A DNA stretch of 64,000 nucleotides from Firmicutes bacterium UBA6113 (GCA_002422545.1 DIWF01000028.1:186001-250000); one strand, 5' to 3'; counted from the first letter of the stretch, positions 44,501 through 52,694 are shown. Translations and numbers: made by a program. Notes: generated by a model from the sequence alone, not told the origin.

Positions 44501-44893
44501 TTGTTTTAGTTCGCTTACAAGGCTGTCAAATTCTCTTAAAAATCCTTCCTGTCTTGAAGCTTTTTTAAAGAGCTTGAGTTTGTCCTTGTTTTCCTCAAAT
44601 ATTTTTTTCAAAAGCATTATTTTGCCGTACTGGTTTATTTCCTGAACTTTAAGTCCTCCGACCTCTTCAAATACCTTGTACCCAAGACGTTTGAAACTTA
44701 AAACTTCGAGAGACATAATTCCGCTTGAACTTATTCTGTCAATGACTTCATATTCGGACTGATATGTCATTTGTTCAGGAACAACCAGCAGTAAGTTTTT
44801 TTTGTTTCCGCATGATATTTCCTTGTTGATTTCATCATAAATATATGTTGACTTTCCTGTCTTGGCACGTCCTGCGACAATTTTAAATCCCAT
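41492..44893 (-). CDS. addB: ATP-dependent helicase/nuclease subunit B
   Basis: At 1133 residues it is typical AddB. The N-terminal nucleotide-binding loop GRAKTGKSTYIYDEI is kept, while the helicase motifs are degenerate, as in the family, where this half recognises Chi. The C-terminal nuclease has GRIDRVDT and IIDYKSSYK. The iron-sulfur cluster cysteines are visible: one in ACPFKFFMEN (about residue 768) and three in PCSFCDFRGVCQF (CX2CX5C) near the C-terminus. First gene of the addB-addA operon. Confidence 0.96.
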   Translation of the reverse strand: MGFKIVAGRAKTGKSTYIYDEINKEISCGNKKNLLLVVPEQMTYQSEYEVIDRISSSGIMSLEVLSFKRLGYKVFEEVGGLKVQEINQYGKIMLLKKIFEENKDKLKLFKKASRQEGFLREFDSLVSELKQNMVSVEFLEQILKHKVTEKDNYLLNSKLEDILTIYSEVNKHTKDRFFDEEDKMDLFISAVAKSEFIQNSKIWIDGFESFNGQRVKLIKELVKYAGSVTLSLNIDPACVNSLQNIDDWEAFKTVHDTFKSLTDEEVCFEIVTLYENTFAEEIKILEKSMFSLKDEKFSIKTDNIQIRSSLNPYTETEKTAFEIISLVRDHGYRWKDIGVAVGDMDSYSINIKKVFTQFEIPFFLDMKRDIMGNPLTKFILSLFDMFIYNFKHDSVFEFLKTGFSDLNYDEVSKLENFALQYGIEGEKWFRAFRFKCDGIEYFNNLREKFAGGMKEAKKQFKKLDNALDITLFLFDFLNKFNVQEKIERQVNVFKKSGFYELSSENAQVWNYVVEILEQIILTGSNMEITSSEYRKMIEAGFREVMISIIPPTLDKVTVGETDKISVKSYKLLFVLGANEGKLDSRSSESGLLLNDEREILAASGMKVINNADYYMYMEKHMLYKLFSSAGERLYLSYAMGTSEGKSLQPSMYAERLKSLFTGIKEKSDLSDTSELDNVSSLGGTIDTLVSKLREFSEGDEIKDVWKNVYAWCEENDEDTANLIKLGLLYDNRAENINKENLEKIYQMPVTMSVSRLESFAACPFKFFMENIIKPQPRIVQKVEFYDIGNIYHQAVEKFTNEIISSNTDIETMNEEIVREISYACTERILAEGEMDYIALDANERNKYMKEKIKRLVNRAADTIIKQLQRGNFRPKFTELSIGDKEGRLCVEPVEIKIDNDFSIYFQGRIDRVDTLEKDQSTYVNIIDYKSSYKDVDLSDAVQGLQLQLLVYMSAIMKNGEKLFASKPEIGGAYYFCIDDPLVDGDSVAEASPQDLIFNKLSLKGYVLEDVEIITGMDKEIMDKKASDIIPVTFNKDGSTSKTSKTLTNKEFRALLNKTDNVAKDIAGKILAGNIGINPYRKESGDKIPCSFCDFRGVCQFDPSSDKNSYRKIKKFKKDEIMLEIMKEGEPDEI

Positions 44894-44976
44894 AATCCCT
44901 CCGCTTTTAAAAATTAAGAATTAAGAGTTAAAAATTTAATTCTAAGAGTATTGACAGCATTTATTTTCCATAAATT

Positions 44977-45033
44977 GTAGGGGCGGATCTTGTGTCCGCC
45001 CGTGTTATTGATTCAATAGCTTTGTTATCTGAA
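44977..45033. repeat. Single copy of the GTAGGGGCGG repeat with tail
   Basis: The 25-base hairpin unit (44977-45001, GGGCGGA pairing with TCCGCCC) is followed by a tail close to that of the copy at 16801 (GTGTTATT-ATTCAATA-CTTTGTTATCT). It lies between addB and the YhaM-like gene. Confidence 0.75.
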
Positions 45034-45036
45034 GTA

Positions 45037-46065
45037 TCAATTATGATTGCTGTCTGTTGGTTTATATAGATTTCTGTTATCAAGAAGCCATATTTTGTCT
45101 GTGAACTGACCAGGCCCTATTGCTTCAAGTGCATGTTCAAAATCAAACATGCGGGCATCTATGATATCAAGAAAATGAAGTATTTCAGCTTCAGGAGTCA
45201 TTGGTTTTTTAGGGCTTCCGAATTCAGGCTCATAGTGATGTGATAGCACCATGTGCTGCAAAATAATGCTTTTTTCTCTGCTGAGCCCTATTTTTTCGCC
45301 TTCAATTTCAATTTCCTTTATTCCCTGTATGATGTGCCCCAAAAGTTTTCCTTCCATGGAATAATCAGAAACTACCCCATATTCATCGGAATCCATTTCA
45401 AGTATCTTGCATATGTCATGAAGCAAAACTCCTGCATATATGTAATCCATTTTCAGGAATCCATAAACCTGGCCGAGTTTTTCCCCAGATTGCAGCATCC
45501 TGAGAGTATGATACAAAAGACCGCCCATGTAGGAGTGATGGTTTTTCTTTGCTGCAGGGTAATAATATAACTTTTTTTCATATTTGTTTAATATGTTTAA
45601 AACCAAAAGCTTGATTTCCGAATCTTTGATTTTTTTACCATATGCTTTTACAGATGCAAGCATTTCAGATGGTTCTATTGGCGCTGAAGGTATGAGTTCG
45701 CTTATTTTTATGTCATCATCAACATTCTTGCCTCTTACTTTGTTTACTTTAAGCTGTCTTGTTCCGCTCCACTCAAGAACCTCTCCTCTTACTTTTACAA
45801 CTGGGTTTTCAGCTAAAATTTCTTCTGTTTCTTTTGAATATTCCCATATTTTTGCATTTATTTCTCCGGTTTTATCAACCAGTTCAAGATCTATGTATTG
45901 CTTTCCGTTTGTTGTTTTCTTGACTTCAAAACTTTTCACAAGATAAAAGCCATCAGCTTTCTCGCCTGCCTTAAGCTCTGAAATAGTTTTGCCTGTGCCT
46001 GACATGCTCTTCATCTGTTCTCTAGCCTTTTCGTTGAGCATATCGCCAATACTTGCCTGACCCAT
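45037..46065 (-). CDS. yhaM: YhaM-like 3'-5' exoribonuclease (OB + HD domains)
   Basis: A 342-residue protein with an OB-fold nucleic-acid-binding domain (about 30-120: GEKADGFYLVKSFEVKKTTNGKQYIDLELVDKTGEI as the region 35-70) and an HD phosphohydrolase domain (about 165-330) with HHSYMGGLLYHTLRM, LLHDICKI and LSHHYEPEFGSPKKP. The order and motifs match Bacillus YhaM, a Mn2+-dependent 3'-5' exoribonuclease that trims single-stranded RNA. An N-terminal extension of about 25 residues (SIGDMLNEKAREQMKSM) is not in Bacillus YhaM. Start has AGAGGC upstream. Confidence 0.88.
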   Translation of the reverse strand: MGQASIGDMLNEKAREQMKSMSGTGKTISELKAGEKADGFYLVKSFEVKKTTNGKQYIDLELVDKTGEINAKIWEYSKETEEILAENPVVKVRGEVLEWSGTRQLKVNKVRGKNVDDDIKISELIPSAPIEPSEMLASVKAYGKKIKDSEIKLLVLNILNKYEKKLYYYPAAKKNHHSYMGGLLYHTLRMLQSGEKLGQVYGFLKMDYIYAGVLLHDICKILEMDSDEYGVVSDYSMEGKLLGHIIQGIKEIEIEGEKIGLSREKSIILQHMVLSHHYEPEFGSPKKPMTPEAEILHFLDIIDARMFDFEHALEAIGPGQFTDKIWLLDNRNLYKPTDSNHN

Positions 46066-46244
46066 AATTTGCCTCTTTTCATCATTTAATAGTTAATTAT
46101 AACATATTGAATGCCGCTATAAAATAATTTTTTGCGATTTTATAAATAAAACATGTGTGATTGCCTATTGGCTTAATCTGTTTAGCTATACTGAACTTGA
46201 AAGCAAAAAAGTAAATTAGCACATATTATTATTCGGACTTATAA

Positions 46245-46288
46245 AAAATCACTTAAGGAATATCTATGTATCCATTAAGTGATTTTTG
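46245..46288 (-). terminator. Intrinsic terminator of the sigma/anti-sigma operon
   Basis: AAAAATCACTTAA (46245-46257) pairs with TTAAGTGATTTTT (46276-46288) around an 18-base loop that itself can pair (GGA/TCC). Confidence 0.75.
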
Positions 46289-46297
46289 TATTAAAAC

Positions 46298-47566
46298 TTA
46301 TAGTTTGTGTCTATTCTTCATGTATTTTTTTGCTCTTATGAGCACAACAACCAAAATGATTATTGCAGGTATCAGTATTGGTGAAACAGAAACAATGTAA
46401 ATCAAAAGATTTTCAAATGTCCTTATGATGGAATTGACTGTTTTGATAAAGCCTTCTTTTGACTTATCCCACATGTTGTCCTTGCTTGCAAGGTCAAAAT
46501 CAGCAGCAAGAACTTCATCCACAGCCAGATTGATTGTTGACATGCCTGCTCTGTCATCTATATCCTTCAAGCTTATGTTCAAAGAATCTATTTCTGTTCT
46601 CACGCGCCTTAATTCATTTTCAATAAGGAGCATTTCTTCAACAGTTTGAGCCTTGTCAAACAACGATCTTAAATGTTCTTCCTGAACCTCAAGGTTTTTA
46701 ACCTTGTTGTCCTTTTCATAATATTCCTTTGTTACGTCTGTTTCACTGATGTTCTTGATTTTAACCAGGCTTGAACTTTCAATATAATTTATAAATTCAT
46801 AAAAGCTCTCCTGAGGAACGCGAATTTTGTGATTTCCATACATGAGTCTGTCGTCATTTTCAAAAACTTGGTAAACCTCTGAGTTGCTGTTTTCCAGATA
46901 CCCCCCCAAGTTTTGCACTTCAATAGTAATATCGCTTATGAATTTTTCATAATCCTTTGTTTCGACACGCAAACTTCCTGTTTTAATAATTTTCATTTCA
47001 TTTTCAGGAACGCTCATTAGGCTGTATTGGTTTTCGCCTTTAGCCTTATATTCTTCTGCTTCCGATGTGCCTCTTACGTCCATTATGCCATAGTCTGCAG
47101 ATTCTGCCGGTGCTGCAGGAGCTTCGGCTCCATTGGACTGTGCAGTATCATAAGACATTTCTGCCTTTGAATTCTTCATTCCCAAGTTGTTCATGCCATA
47201 AACCAGGAGAACCAGAACAAAAGCAGCGGCAAGGCTTCCGTATTTTACCCACCTGGACATTTTGTTTTTTGATCTTCTTGGAATTTCTGTTGTTTCAGAA
47301 GGAGTTTCCTTTATATTGGGCACATGAACCTCAGCCCTTTCAGCCTCAGCAGCAAGAAGTTTTTCATGTAGCCTTTTACAGTAGCCTAAAGGCGGTTCTT
47401 CATCAGGAATTTCTTGCAACGCTTGTATAATTTTTTTGTATTCATCAAGCTCCTTTTGGCATTCTTCGCACATTTTAATGTGTTCTTCAACCAATAGCTT
47501 TTCATTTTCATCCAGTTCGTCATCAATGTATAATGACAATAATTCTCTCACTTCATTGCAATTCAT
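46298..47566 (-). CDS. Probable anti-sigma factor: zf-HC2 plus DUF4349
   Basis: A 422-residue membrane protein. The N-terminal zinc-finger anti-sigma region has CNEVRELLSLYIDDEL and the HX3CX2C site HIKMCEEC (His29, Cys33, Cys36). One transmembrane helix (about 105-125) follows. The outside part (about 185-385) is DUF4349: KTGSLRVETKDYEKFI, HKIRVPQESFYEFINYI, then a coiled-coil stretch with EEMLLIENELRRVRTEID and a second helix (about 385-412) near the C-terminus. It lies 12 bases after the ECF sigma gene, so it most likely holds that sigma factor inactive until an envelope signal reaches the outer domain. Confidence 0.85.
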   Translation of the reverse strand: MNCNEVRELLSLYIDDELDENEKLLVEEHIKMCEECQKELDEYKKIIQALQEIPDEEPPLGYCKRLHEKLLAAEAERAEVHVPNIKETPSETTEIPRRSKNKMSRWVKYGSLAAAFVLVLLVYGMNNLGMKNSKAEMSYDTAQSNGAEAPAAPAESADYGIMDVRGTSEAEEYKAKGENQYSLMSVPENEMKIIKTGSLRVETKDYEKFISDITIEVQNLGGYLENSNSEVYQVFENDDRLMYGNHKIRVPQESFYEFINYIESSSLVKIKNISETDVTKEYYEKDNKVKNLEVQEEHLRSLFDKAQTVEEMLLIENELRRVRTEIDSLNISLKDIDDRAGMSTINLAVDEVLAADFDLASKDNMWDKSKEGFIKTVNSIIRTFENLLIYIVSVSPILIPAIIILVVVLIRAKKYMKNRHKL

Positions 47567-47578
47567 TTTATCACCACC

Positions 47579-48160
47579 TTAGCTCTGAATGTTAAGTTCA
47601 TTTTCCAGTATTTCTTTTAAACTTTTTCTGGCTCTGTTCAGCCTTGATTTAACCGTACCTAGATTGCAGTTGAGCATTTCCGATATTTCACTGTATGAAA
47701 ATCCCTGAATGTCTCGCAATATTATAATTGTTTTGAAATCATCCTCAAGTCTTCCCACAGCATCGCTTATGAGCTTGCTGTTGAAATTCTTTTCAATCAA
47801 TATGTCCGGGTTGTTGGTATCATCGGCAATTTCTATTTGAAATTCTTTATTGCCGCCTAAATCAATATTTTCATCGATGGAAACGGCATTAATATTTTTT
47901 TTGCGTTTGAAATCAATGCATGTGTTAACAACAATCCTGTACATCCAGGATTTGAAGGAAGACTGCATATTGAAATTCTGTATGCTTTTATAAACCTTTA
48001 TGAGTGCTTCCTGAGAGGCGTCTTCTGCGTCCTCAACATTTCGTAGCACTCTCAAGGCAATGTTGTAAGCTATTTTCTTATAATCCTTTATAAGATCTTC
48101 GAAAGCATCAACATCACCGTTCCGGCTTTGTTCTACAAGCCAAAGTTCATTGCCTTTCAT
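47579..48160 (-). CDS. ECF-type RNA polymerase sigma factor
   Basis: A 193-residue sigma factor. Region 2 (about 20-90) includes DYKKIAYNIALRVLRNVEDAEDASQEALIKVYKSI and SFKSWMYRIVVNTCIDFKRKK; region 4 (about 125-185) includes FKTIIILRDIQGFSYSEISEMLNCNLGTVKSRLNRARKSLKE (regions given, not full quotations of longer parts). It resembles the SigW/RpoE group that answers envelope stress. The downstream gene is its probable zinc-finger anti-sigma partner. Target promoters were not identified in the window. Confidence 0.93.
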   Translation of the reverse strand: MKGNELWLVEQSRNGDVDAFEDLIKDYKKIAYNIALRVLRNVEDAEDASQEALIKVYKSIQNFNMQSSFKSWMYRIVVNTCIDFKRKKNINAVSIDENIDLGGNKEFQIEIADDTNNPDILIEKNFNSKLISDAVGRLEDDFKTIIILRDIQGFSYSEISEMLNCNLGTVKSRLNRARKSLKEILENELNIQS

Positions 48161-48226
48161 CTTTTCACTCCGTTCGGTTATATTATTAGACGTTAACTAA
48201 TTTTTATTTGTTCCAATAAATTTCAA

Positions 48227-49444
48227 TTAAATATAAGTTTTTACGAACTGCACTGCAGTCCTGCCAGTCCTGCCTCCGTTCTGCATTGCAAACTTTTTTG
48301 CATCAGCAAGCAGCTGTTCTTTAGAACTATATTTAACCTGGTATTTTTCAGCAAGACCAAGCACTATTTCAAAAAACTCATTTTGATTTGGTTCGCTGTA
48401 TAGTATTGTGAGTCCAAAGCGGTCTGCCAGGGACGTCTGTTCATTTATGGCATCGCGCAGGTGAACTTCGTTCTGTCTGTCAACCATACTTTCCTTTATG
48501 AGATGTTTCCTGTTTGATGTAACATAAAACAATATGTTTGAAGGCTGCTCGTATATGCTTCCTTCCACTGCAGATTTAAGATATTTGTATGAATTTTCAT
48601 TGCTTTCAAATGACAGGTCATCAATGAAAATGATGAAGTACATTCCTCTGTTTTTAAGTATATCTATTATTTTTGTTATGTAGTGAAGATTTTTCTTATC
48701 AACTTCAAGGAGTCTCAATTTGCTCTTCCCAAACATTGGTATGAGAGCCTTGACGCTTGTTGACTTTCCTGTTCCGCTGTCTCCAACCAATAGTGCATTA
48801 AGGGCAAATTTTCCTTGAAGGAATTTTTCAGTATTGTTTATTATTTTATTTTTTTGATTTTCATAACCATAGATATTTTCCATGGCTACGGGTTTGAAAT
48901 TGTCAACAGTTACAATTTTTCCATAATCGTTTATGCTGAATGCATAGTTGTTCCTGTATTCACCGCAGCCTGTATGCTCATACTCGGTGTAAATAAAATC
49001 ATATATTTCTTCTGATTTGCTGCTTTTGAATATTTCAGTCAAGGGCTCGTTGTTTTGGTAATTGATGAAGTTGTTTATGTCTCCTGCCTTGTCAGCCATT
49101 CCTTTTAACGGAATGTCATATATTTTTTTAAACAGTGATATGTCGTGAAGAACTGCCTTTTTTATTTTTGCATCTATGTCAAAACCCTTTTCCCTTCTTA
49201 GGCTGAAGATGTTTTCATCTGACAGAATCTTATTTGACAAGTAGTCGCCTATGGAATCAACGTTTTTTACAAGTAGATTTCCGCACAAGTTGTAATACTC
49301 GTTTGAATATTGTTCCTTGTTTTCAAAATTTGAGTTGTCGCTGTATTTAAAATATCTCTGGCACAATAAGTCATAGCTTTTTACTATTTCGTCATCAAGT
49401 ATGTTTCTGAAAACCAACAAGTTTGAAAGTAATGTATCTGTCAT
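48227..49444 (-). CDS. DUF815 AAA-type ATPase
   Basis: A 405-residue protein. The first 190 residues are a helical region specific to this group; then comes the DUF815 ATPase with Walker A LVGDSGTGKSTSVKAL, Walker B FIIFIDDLSFE, the sensor region LFYVTSNRKHLIKESMVDR, and SLADRFGL further on. DUF815 proteins are predicted AAA ATPases without a settled role. The lead has AAGGAG. It is on the same strand as the sigma operon but separated by 66 bases, and hutH is downstream. Confidence 0.88.
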   Translation of the reverse strand: MTDTLLSNLLVFRNILDDEIVKSYDLLCQRYFKYSDNSNFENKEQYSNEYYNLCGNLLVKNVDSIGDYLSNKILSDENIFSLRREKGFDIDAKIKKAVLHDISLFKKIYDIPLKGMADKAGDINNFINYQNNEPLTEIFKSSKSEEIYDFIYTEYEHTGCGEYRNNYAFSINDYGKIVTVDNFKPVAMENIYGYENQKNKIINNTEKFLQGKFALNALLVGDSGTGKSTSVKALIPMFGKSKLRLLEVDKKNLHYITKIIDILKNRGMYFIIFIDDLSFESNENSYKYLKSAVEGSIYEQPSNILFYVTSNRKHLIKESMVDRQNEVHLRDAINEQTSLADRFGLTILYSEPNQNEFFEIVLGLAEKYQVKYSSKEQLLADAKKFAMQNGGRTGRTAVQFVKTYI

Positions 49445-49522
49445 AGCAGTTCTCCTTAGTTATTTTCAATAATTATATCATCATAAAAAACTATTAGCAA
49501 CAAAAAAGCCAATCATTTCAGC

Positions 49523-49550
49523 AAAAAAGCGCCCCGAGGGACGCTTTTTT
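49523..49550 (-). terminator. Intrinsic terminator of hutH
   Basis: On the minus strand GCGTCC-CTCG-GGGCGC (49529-49544, one U-G pair), flanked by six A and six T, lies just after the hutH stop. Confidence 0.8.
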
Positions 49551-49560
49551 TACAATATAT

Positions 49561-51090
49561 TTAAAACAATATTTCTCCTGCTTCTTCCTGGCACACATTG
49601 ACCAATGTTCCATCGATTATCAACTCTTCACACGCGTTGATGTCTTCGTATAGAGGTCTGTCTTCAGTAAGTACAGGAACTGATTTTCTTACAGCTTCGT
49701 ATACTGTCTTTGTTCCTTTTCCAAGGCCCTTGTTTCCTCTCATATCAATTCCCTGGCATGCGCACATGATTTCCATGGCAAGTACTCTTCTTACATTTTC
49801 CATTATTTCTCTTGACTTTCTGGCTGCAATTGTACCCATTGACACGTGATCTTCCTGATTTGCAGAGGAAGGAATGGAGTCAACAGATGCAGGATGGGAA
49901 AGCACCTTGTTTTCTGAAACCAATGATGCTGCAGAGTACTGAACTATCATAAAACCTGAATTTATTCCGCCGTGTTCAACTAGGAATGCAGGTAGTCCGC
50001 TGAGAGCTGGATTTACAAGCCTTTCCAATCTTCTTTCAGATATGTCTGCTAATTCTGCCAGCGCAATACCAAGAAAGTCAAAGCTAAGGGCCATAGGCTG
50101 ACCGTGGAAGTTTCCGCCTGAAATTCCTTCCTTGGTTTCCGGGAATATAATCGGGTTGTCTGTGACTGAATTAATTTCAATTTCAACTTTTTCCTTTACG
50201 TAATTGATCGCATCTTTGCTTGCTCCGTGAACCTGAGGAGTGCACCTTAGAGAGTAGGCATCCTGTACCCTTATATCTCCTTGTCTTGTAGTCATCTTGC
50301 TGCCTGATAAAATCTGAAGCATTATTCTTGCAGTATCAACTTGTCCCTTGTGAGGTCTTACATCATGAACCTTGTGGTCAAGAGCATCAACAATTCCGTG
50401 ATGTGCTTCGAAACTCAGAGCTGCAGCTATGTCTGATATTTTCACAAGATTAATGGCATCGTACACAGTGAGAGAACCAACTGCAGTCATAACCTGTGTT
50501 CCGTTAATAAGTGCCAGACCCTCTTTTGATGTAAGTTCAATTACAGGAATTCCAGCTTTTTTCATTGCTTCTTCCCCCGTCATTACAACTCCTTCATATT
50601 CTGCAATTCCAAGGCCAATCATTGGAAGAACCATGTGTGACAAGGGAGCCAGGTCACCGCTTGAGCCAAGAGAACCCTTCTGAGGAACAACAGGGTGAAC
50701 TCTTTTGTTAAGCATTTCAATCATTGTGAGGATTGTTTCCAGTCTTGCTCCTGAATAACCCTTAGCAAGATTGTTGATTCGGAGTAAAATTATACCTCTC
50801 ACTATTTCAGTATCAAATGGTTTTCCTGCACCAACAGCATGAGTTATTATCAGATTTTTCTGAAGCAGTCTTGATTCATCTTTTGAAATAGAAACGTCGC
50901 TGAATTTTCCGAAACCAGTTGTGATACCGTAAACAACATCACCGTTTTCCACAAAATCATCCACTATTTTTCTTGATGCCAATATTCTATCAACAGCTGA
51001 CTGGGACAACTCAACCTTGCAATAATTTCTGCAAACCTCTGCAATTTCTTCAAGAGTTAATGTATTTCCTGTTATAATAACCTTTTCCAT
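49561..51090 (-). CDS. hutH: Histidine ammonia-lyase
   Basis: A 509-residue lyase removing ammonia from L-histidine to give urocanate. The MIO-forming signature reads GSLGSSGDLAPLSHM (about 140-154), so the prosthetic group would come from Ser-Ser-Gly rather than the common Ala-Ser-Gly; the family pattern accepts Ser there. Other conserved parts: YGITTGFGKF (about 54-63), GTQVMTAVGSL, QDAYSLRCTPQVHG, SVTDNPIIFPE, and SANQEDHVSMGTIAAR. It stands alone, about 36 kb from hutU, with its own promoter and an attenuated leader that carries a HutP-type NAG array. Confidence 0.96.
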   Translation of the reverse strand: MEKVIITGNTLTLEEIAEVCRNYCKVELSQSAVDRILASRKIVDDFVENGDVVYGITTGFGKFSDVSISKDESRLLQKNLIITHAVGAGKPFDTEIVRGIILLRINNLAKGYSGARLETILTMIEMLNKRVHPVVPQKGSLGSSGDLAPLSHMVLPMIGLGIAEYEGVVMTGEEAMKKAGIPVIELTSKEGLALINGTQVMTAVGSLTVYDAINLVKISDIAAALSFEAHHGIVDALDHKVHDVRPHKGQVDTARIMLQILSGSKMTTRQGDIRVQDAYSLRCTPQVHGASKDAINYVKEKVEIEINSVTDNPIIFPETKEGISGGNFHGQPMALSFDFLGIALAELADISERRLERLVNPALSGLPAFLVEHGGINSGFMIVQYSAASLVSENKVLSHPASVDSIPSSANQEDHVSMGTIAARKSREIMENVRRVLAMEIMCACQGIDMRGNKGLGKGTKTVYEAVRKSVPVLTEDRPLYEDINACEELIIDGTLVNVCQEEAGEILF

Positions 51091-51120
51091 TTTTCTCTCC
51101 TTTTAGCCTTTGCTATGACA

Positions 51121-51167
51121 AAAATAAAAAGACAAATTTCAGCATACTAAGTACACCAAAATTTGCC
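51121..51167 (-). terminator. Leader terminator (attenuator) upstream of hutH
   Basis: On the minus strand GGCAAATTT (51167-51159) pairs with AAATTTGTC (51139-51131), and the helix can extend inward with several wobble pairs to about 17 bp; TTTTTATTTT follows (51130-51121). It precedes the hutH start by about 30 bases, so RNA polymerase must read through it to express hutH. Confidence 0.75.
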
Positions 51168-51169
51168 TC

Positions 51170-51193
51170 CTGTTATCTATTATCTATAGGCTT
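51170..51193 (-). promoter_or_regulatory. HutP-type NAG array in the hutH leader
   Basis: Reading the minus strand: AAG, CCTA, TAG, ATAA, TAG, ATAA, CAG. These are four NAG triplets each separated by exactly four bases. Bacillus HutP binds NAG triplets with this spacing in the presence of histidine and Mg2+. The array starts a few bases after the predicted transcription start and lies directly before the terminator at 51121-51167. Confidence 0.75.
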
Positions 51194-51205
51194 ATTTATA
51201 CAACA

Positions 51206-51234
51206 ATTATATTACATAATAAACTGATTGTCAA
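51206..51234 (-). promoter_or_regulatory. Consensus promoter of hutH
   Basis: Minus strand TTGACA (51229-51234), 17 bases, TATAAT (51206-51211), both perfect. The -35 abuts the stop codon of the upstream lipoprotein gene. Confidence 0.85.
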
Positions 51235-52020
51235 TTACTCAGAACGTTTTACTATTAATTTGGCATCTACCACAGCTGGAACATTGCCATCGCTTTTCTC
51301 TGGATACACCACAATTTCATCACCTTCTTTAAGTGTTGAATGAGCAAAATTCGTAATTGTATCTGAATCCACATTGATGTCATATTCTCTTTTGTCGTCG
51401 GAAACTCCGTAAACTCTGAGCATTCCGTTTGTATCTCTTGAAATTTCTTTTACTGTTGCATTTATCTTTGAAGTTTCATCAAAAAAAGACAGAAGCTCAT
51501 TTCCTTCTTTATTTTCAACATAGTCTGCTATGAACTGGTCTCCTTCTTTCAGGCTAAACCCTTTTGGATAATTAAATTTCAAGTCTCCCATTTCAGTTAT
51601 TGCAGTAATAAAATCATCACCAACTTCCCCAACTGTTGCAGTAACTCTTTTGATTTCAAAACCATCTTGAGTTTTTCTCTTAGTATAGTCATAATACTGA
51701 TCAGAAACAGCATCGTATGTTCCACCGTCAAGCTTGTTTATTCCTACGTATTCACCGAGAAAATAATTACTTGACCTTGCCTGGTCAACCTTGTAAGTGT
51801 TGACATTTTCTCCTTCCTCCACATGTATGCCATCTTTGTCAATTTTTACGATTTTTCCCTGAGCACTGTATCTGCCCGGAGTATCCTGCAAGGAGCTTTT
51901 TTCTTTACCGGATTTTAAGTTTTCCTGATATTCCTCTTTGTTTTCTGATCTCGAACAGCCTGCGGATGAAAAAACCACAGCTGCTATTATAAATATTATA
52001 ATCTTTTTATTATTTTTCAC
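51235..52020 (-). CDS. Lipoprotein of unknown function with repeated beta modules
   Basis: A 261-residue protein with a lipoprotein signal: a basic start, hydrophobic IIIFIIAAVVFSSAG and a cysteine at about residue 22. The mature part appears to contain three beta-rich modules with a similar pattern: GKIVKIDKDGIHVEEGE (about 53-69), ATVGEVGDDFITAITEMGDLKF (about 128-149) and ATVKEISRDTNGMLRVYGVSDDKREY (about 190-215, region only), each followed by an LGEYVG/LKEGDQFI/LKEGDEIVV strand. That suggests repeated OB-like or SH3-like folds. No enzyme motif was seen. It sits outside the membrane. Confidence 0.7.
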   Translation of the reverse strand: MKNNKKIIIFIIAAVVFSSAGCSRSENKEEYQENLKSGKEKSSLQDTPGRYSAQGKIVKIDKDGIHVEEGENVNTYKVDQARSSNYFLGEYVGINKLDGGTYDAVSDQYYDYTKRKTQDGFEIKRVTATVGEVGDDFITAITEMGDLKFNYPKGFSLKEGDQFIADYVENKEGNELLSFFDETSKINATVKEISRDTNGMLRVYGVSDDKREYDINVDSDTITNFAHSTLKEGDEIVVYPEKSDGNVPAVVDAKLIVKRSE

Positions 52021-52213
52021 ATTTTACCTCCATAAATTGATTTGTCTTTTTATTTTTTCCTTTTGAGCATGTTCTATTCCGCATATTGACAAATTAGTTG
52101 TAATTTTTAAGAAAAAATCATTTACAAATTATAATACTTTGTGCTATATTAATACTGTTTGTAGACTTTATTTTAATAAAATTTACGAAATGAAAATATT
52201 AATGAGGTACTGT

Positions 52214-52648
52214 ATGGATTCGTTAGATATGCAAATTATTAAGAACATTGAGAAAGAAGGAAGAATTTCTCATGAAGAGCTTTCAAAAAGGCTGAACTTG
52301 TCAAGGCCTGCAATACATAACAGAGTAACAAAACTTGAAGAACAGGGTATAATTTCAGGCTATAGAGCGACTATTGACTGGGTTAAACTTGGTTTCACTA
52401 CCAAAGCAATGATTTCATTGAGAGTTAGAACCACAGATTACGATAAACTGTTGCTGCAATTGAAAAAACTCGAAATACCGAATTTAGTAATTGAAGAATG
52501 CCACATTGTCACCGGAACATGGTGTATAATAATGAAGGTAAGATGCACAACGCCACTTGAATTAAAAGCAATTCAAGATGAGCTGCATAAAATTGAAAGC
52601 ATAAAAGAATCATCAACATCTTTGATTTTGTCTTCAATTTATGATTAG
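52214..52648 (+). CDS. Lrp/AsnC-family transcriptional regulator
   Basis: A 144-residue protein of typical length. The N-terminal winged HTH (about 2-60) reads DMQIIKNIEKEGRISHEELSKRL and LSRPAIHNRVTKLEEQGIISGYRATID; the C-terminal RAM domain (about 65-144) binds amino acids in the family (MISLRVRTTDYDKLL, EECHIVTGTWCIIMKV). The start ATG 52214 has TGAGGT upstream; the longer frame from 52139 overlaps the promoter region. Lrp-type proteins respond to amino acids, so histidine or other amino-acid pathways nearby are possible targets, without direct evidence. Confidence 0.93.
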   Translation: MDSLDMQIIKNIEKEGRISHEELSKRLNLSRPAIHNRVTKLEEQGIISGYRATIDWVKLGFTTKAMISLRVRTTDYDKLLLQLKKLEIPNLVIEECHIVTGTWCIIMKVRCTTPLELKAIQDELHKIESIKESSTSLILSSIYD

Positions 52649-52694
52649 CAATAAAAAACCAGCATGTATGCATTAAGTTTAAAGATTTTACTTA

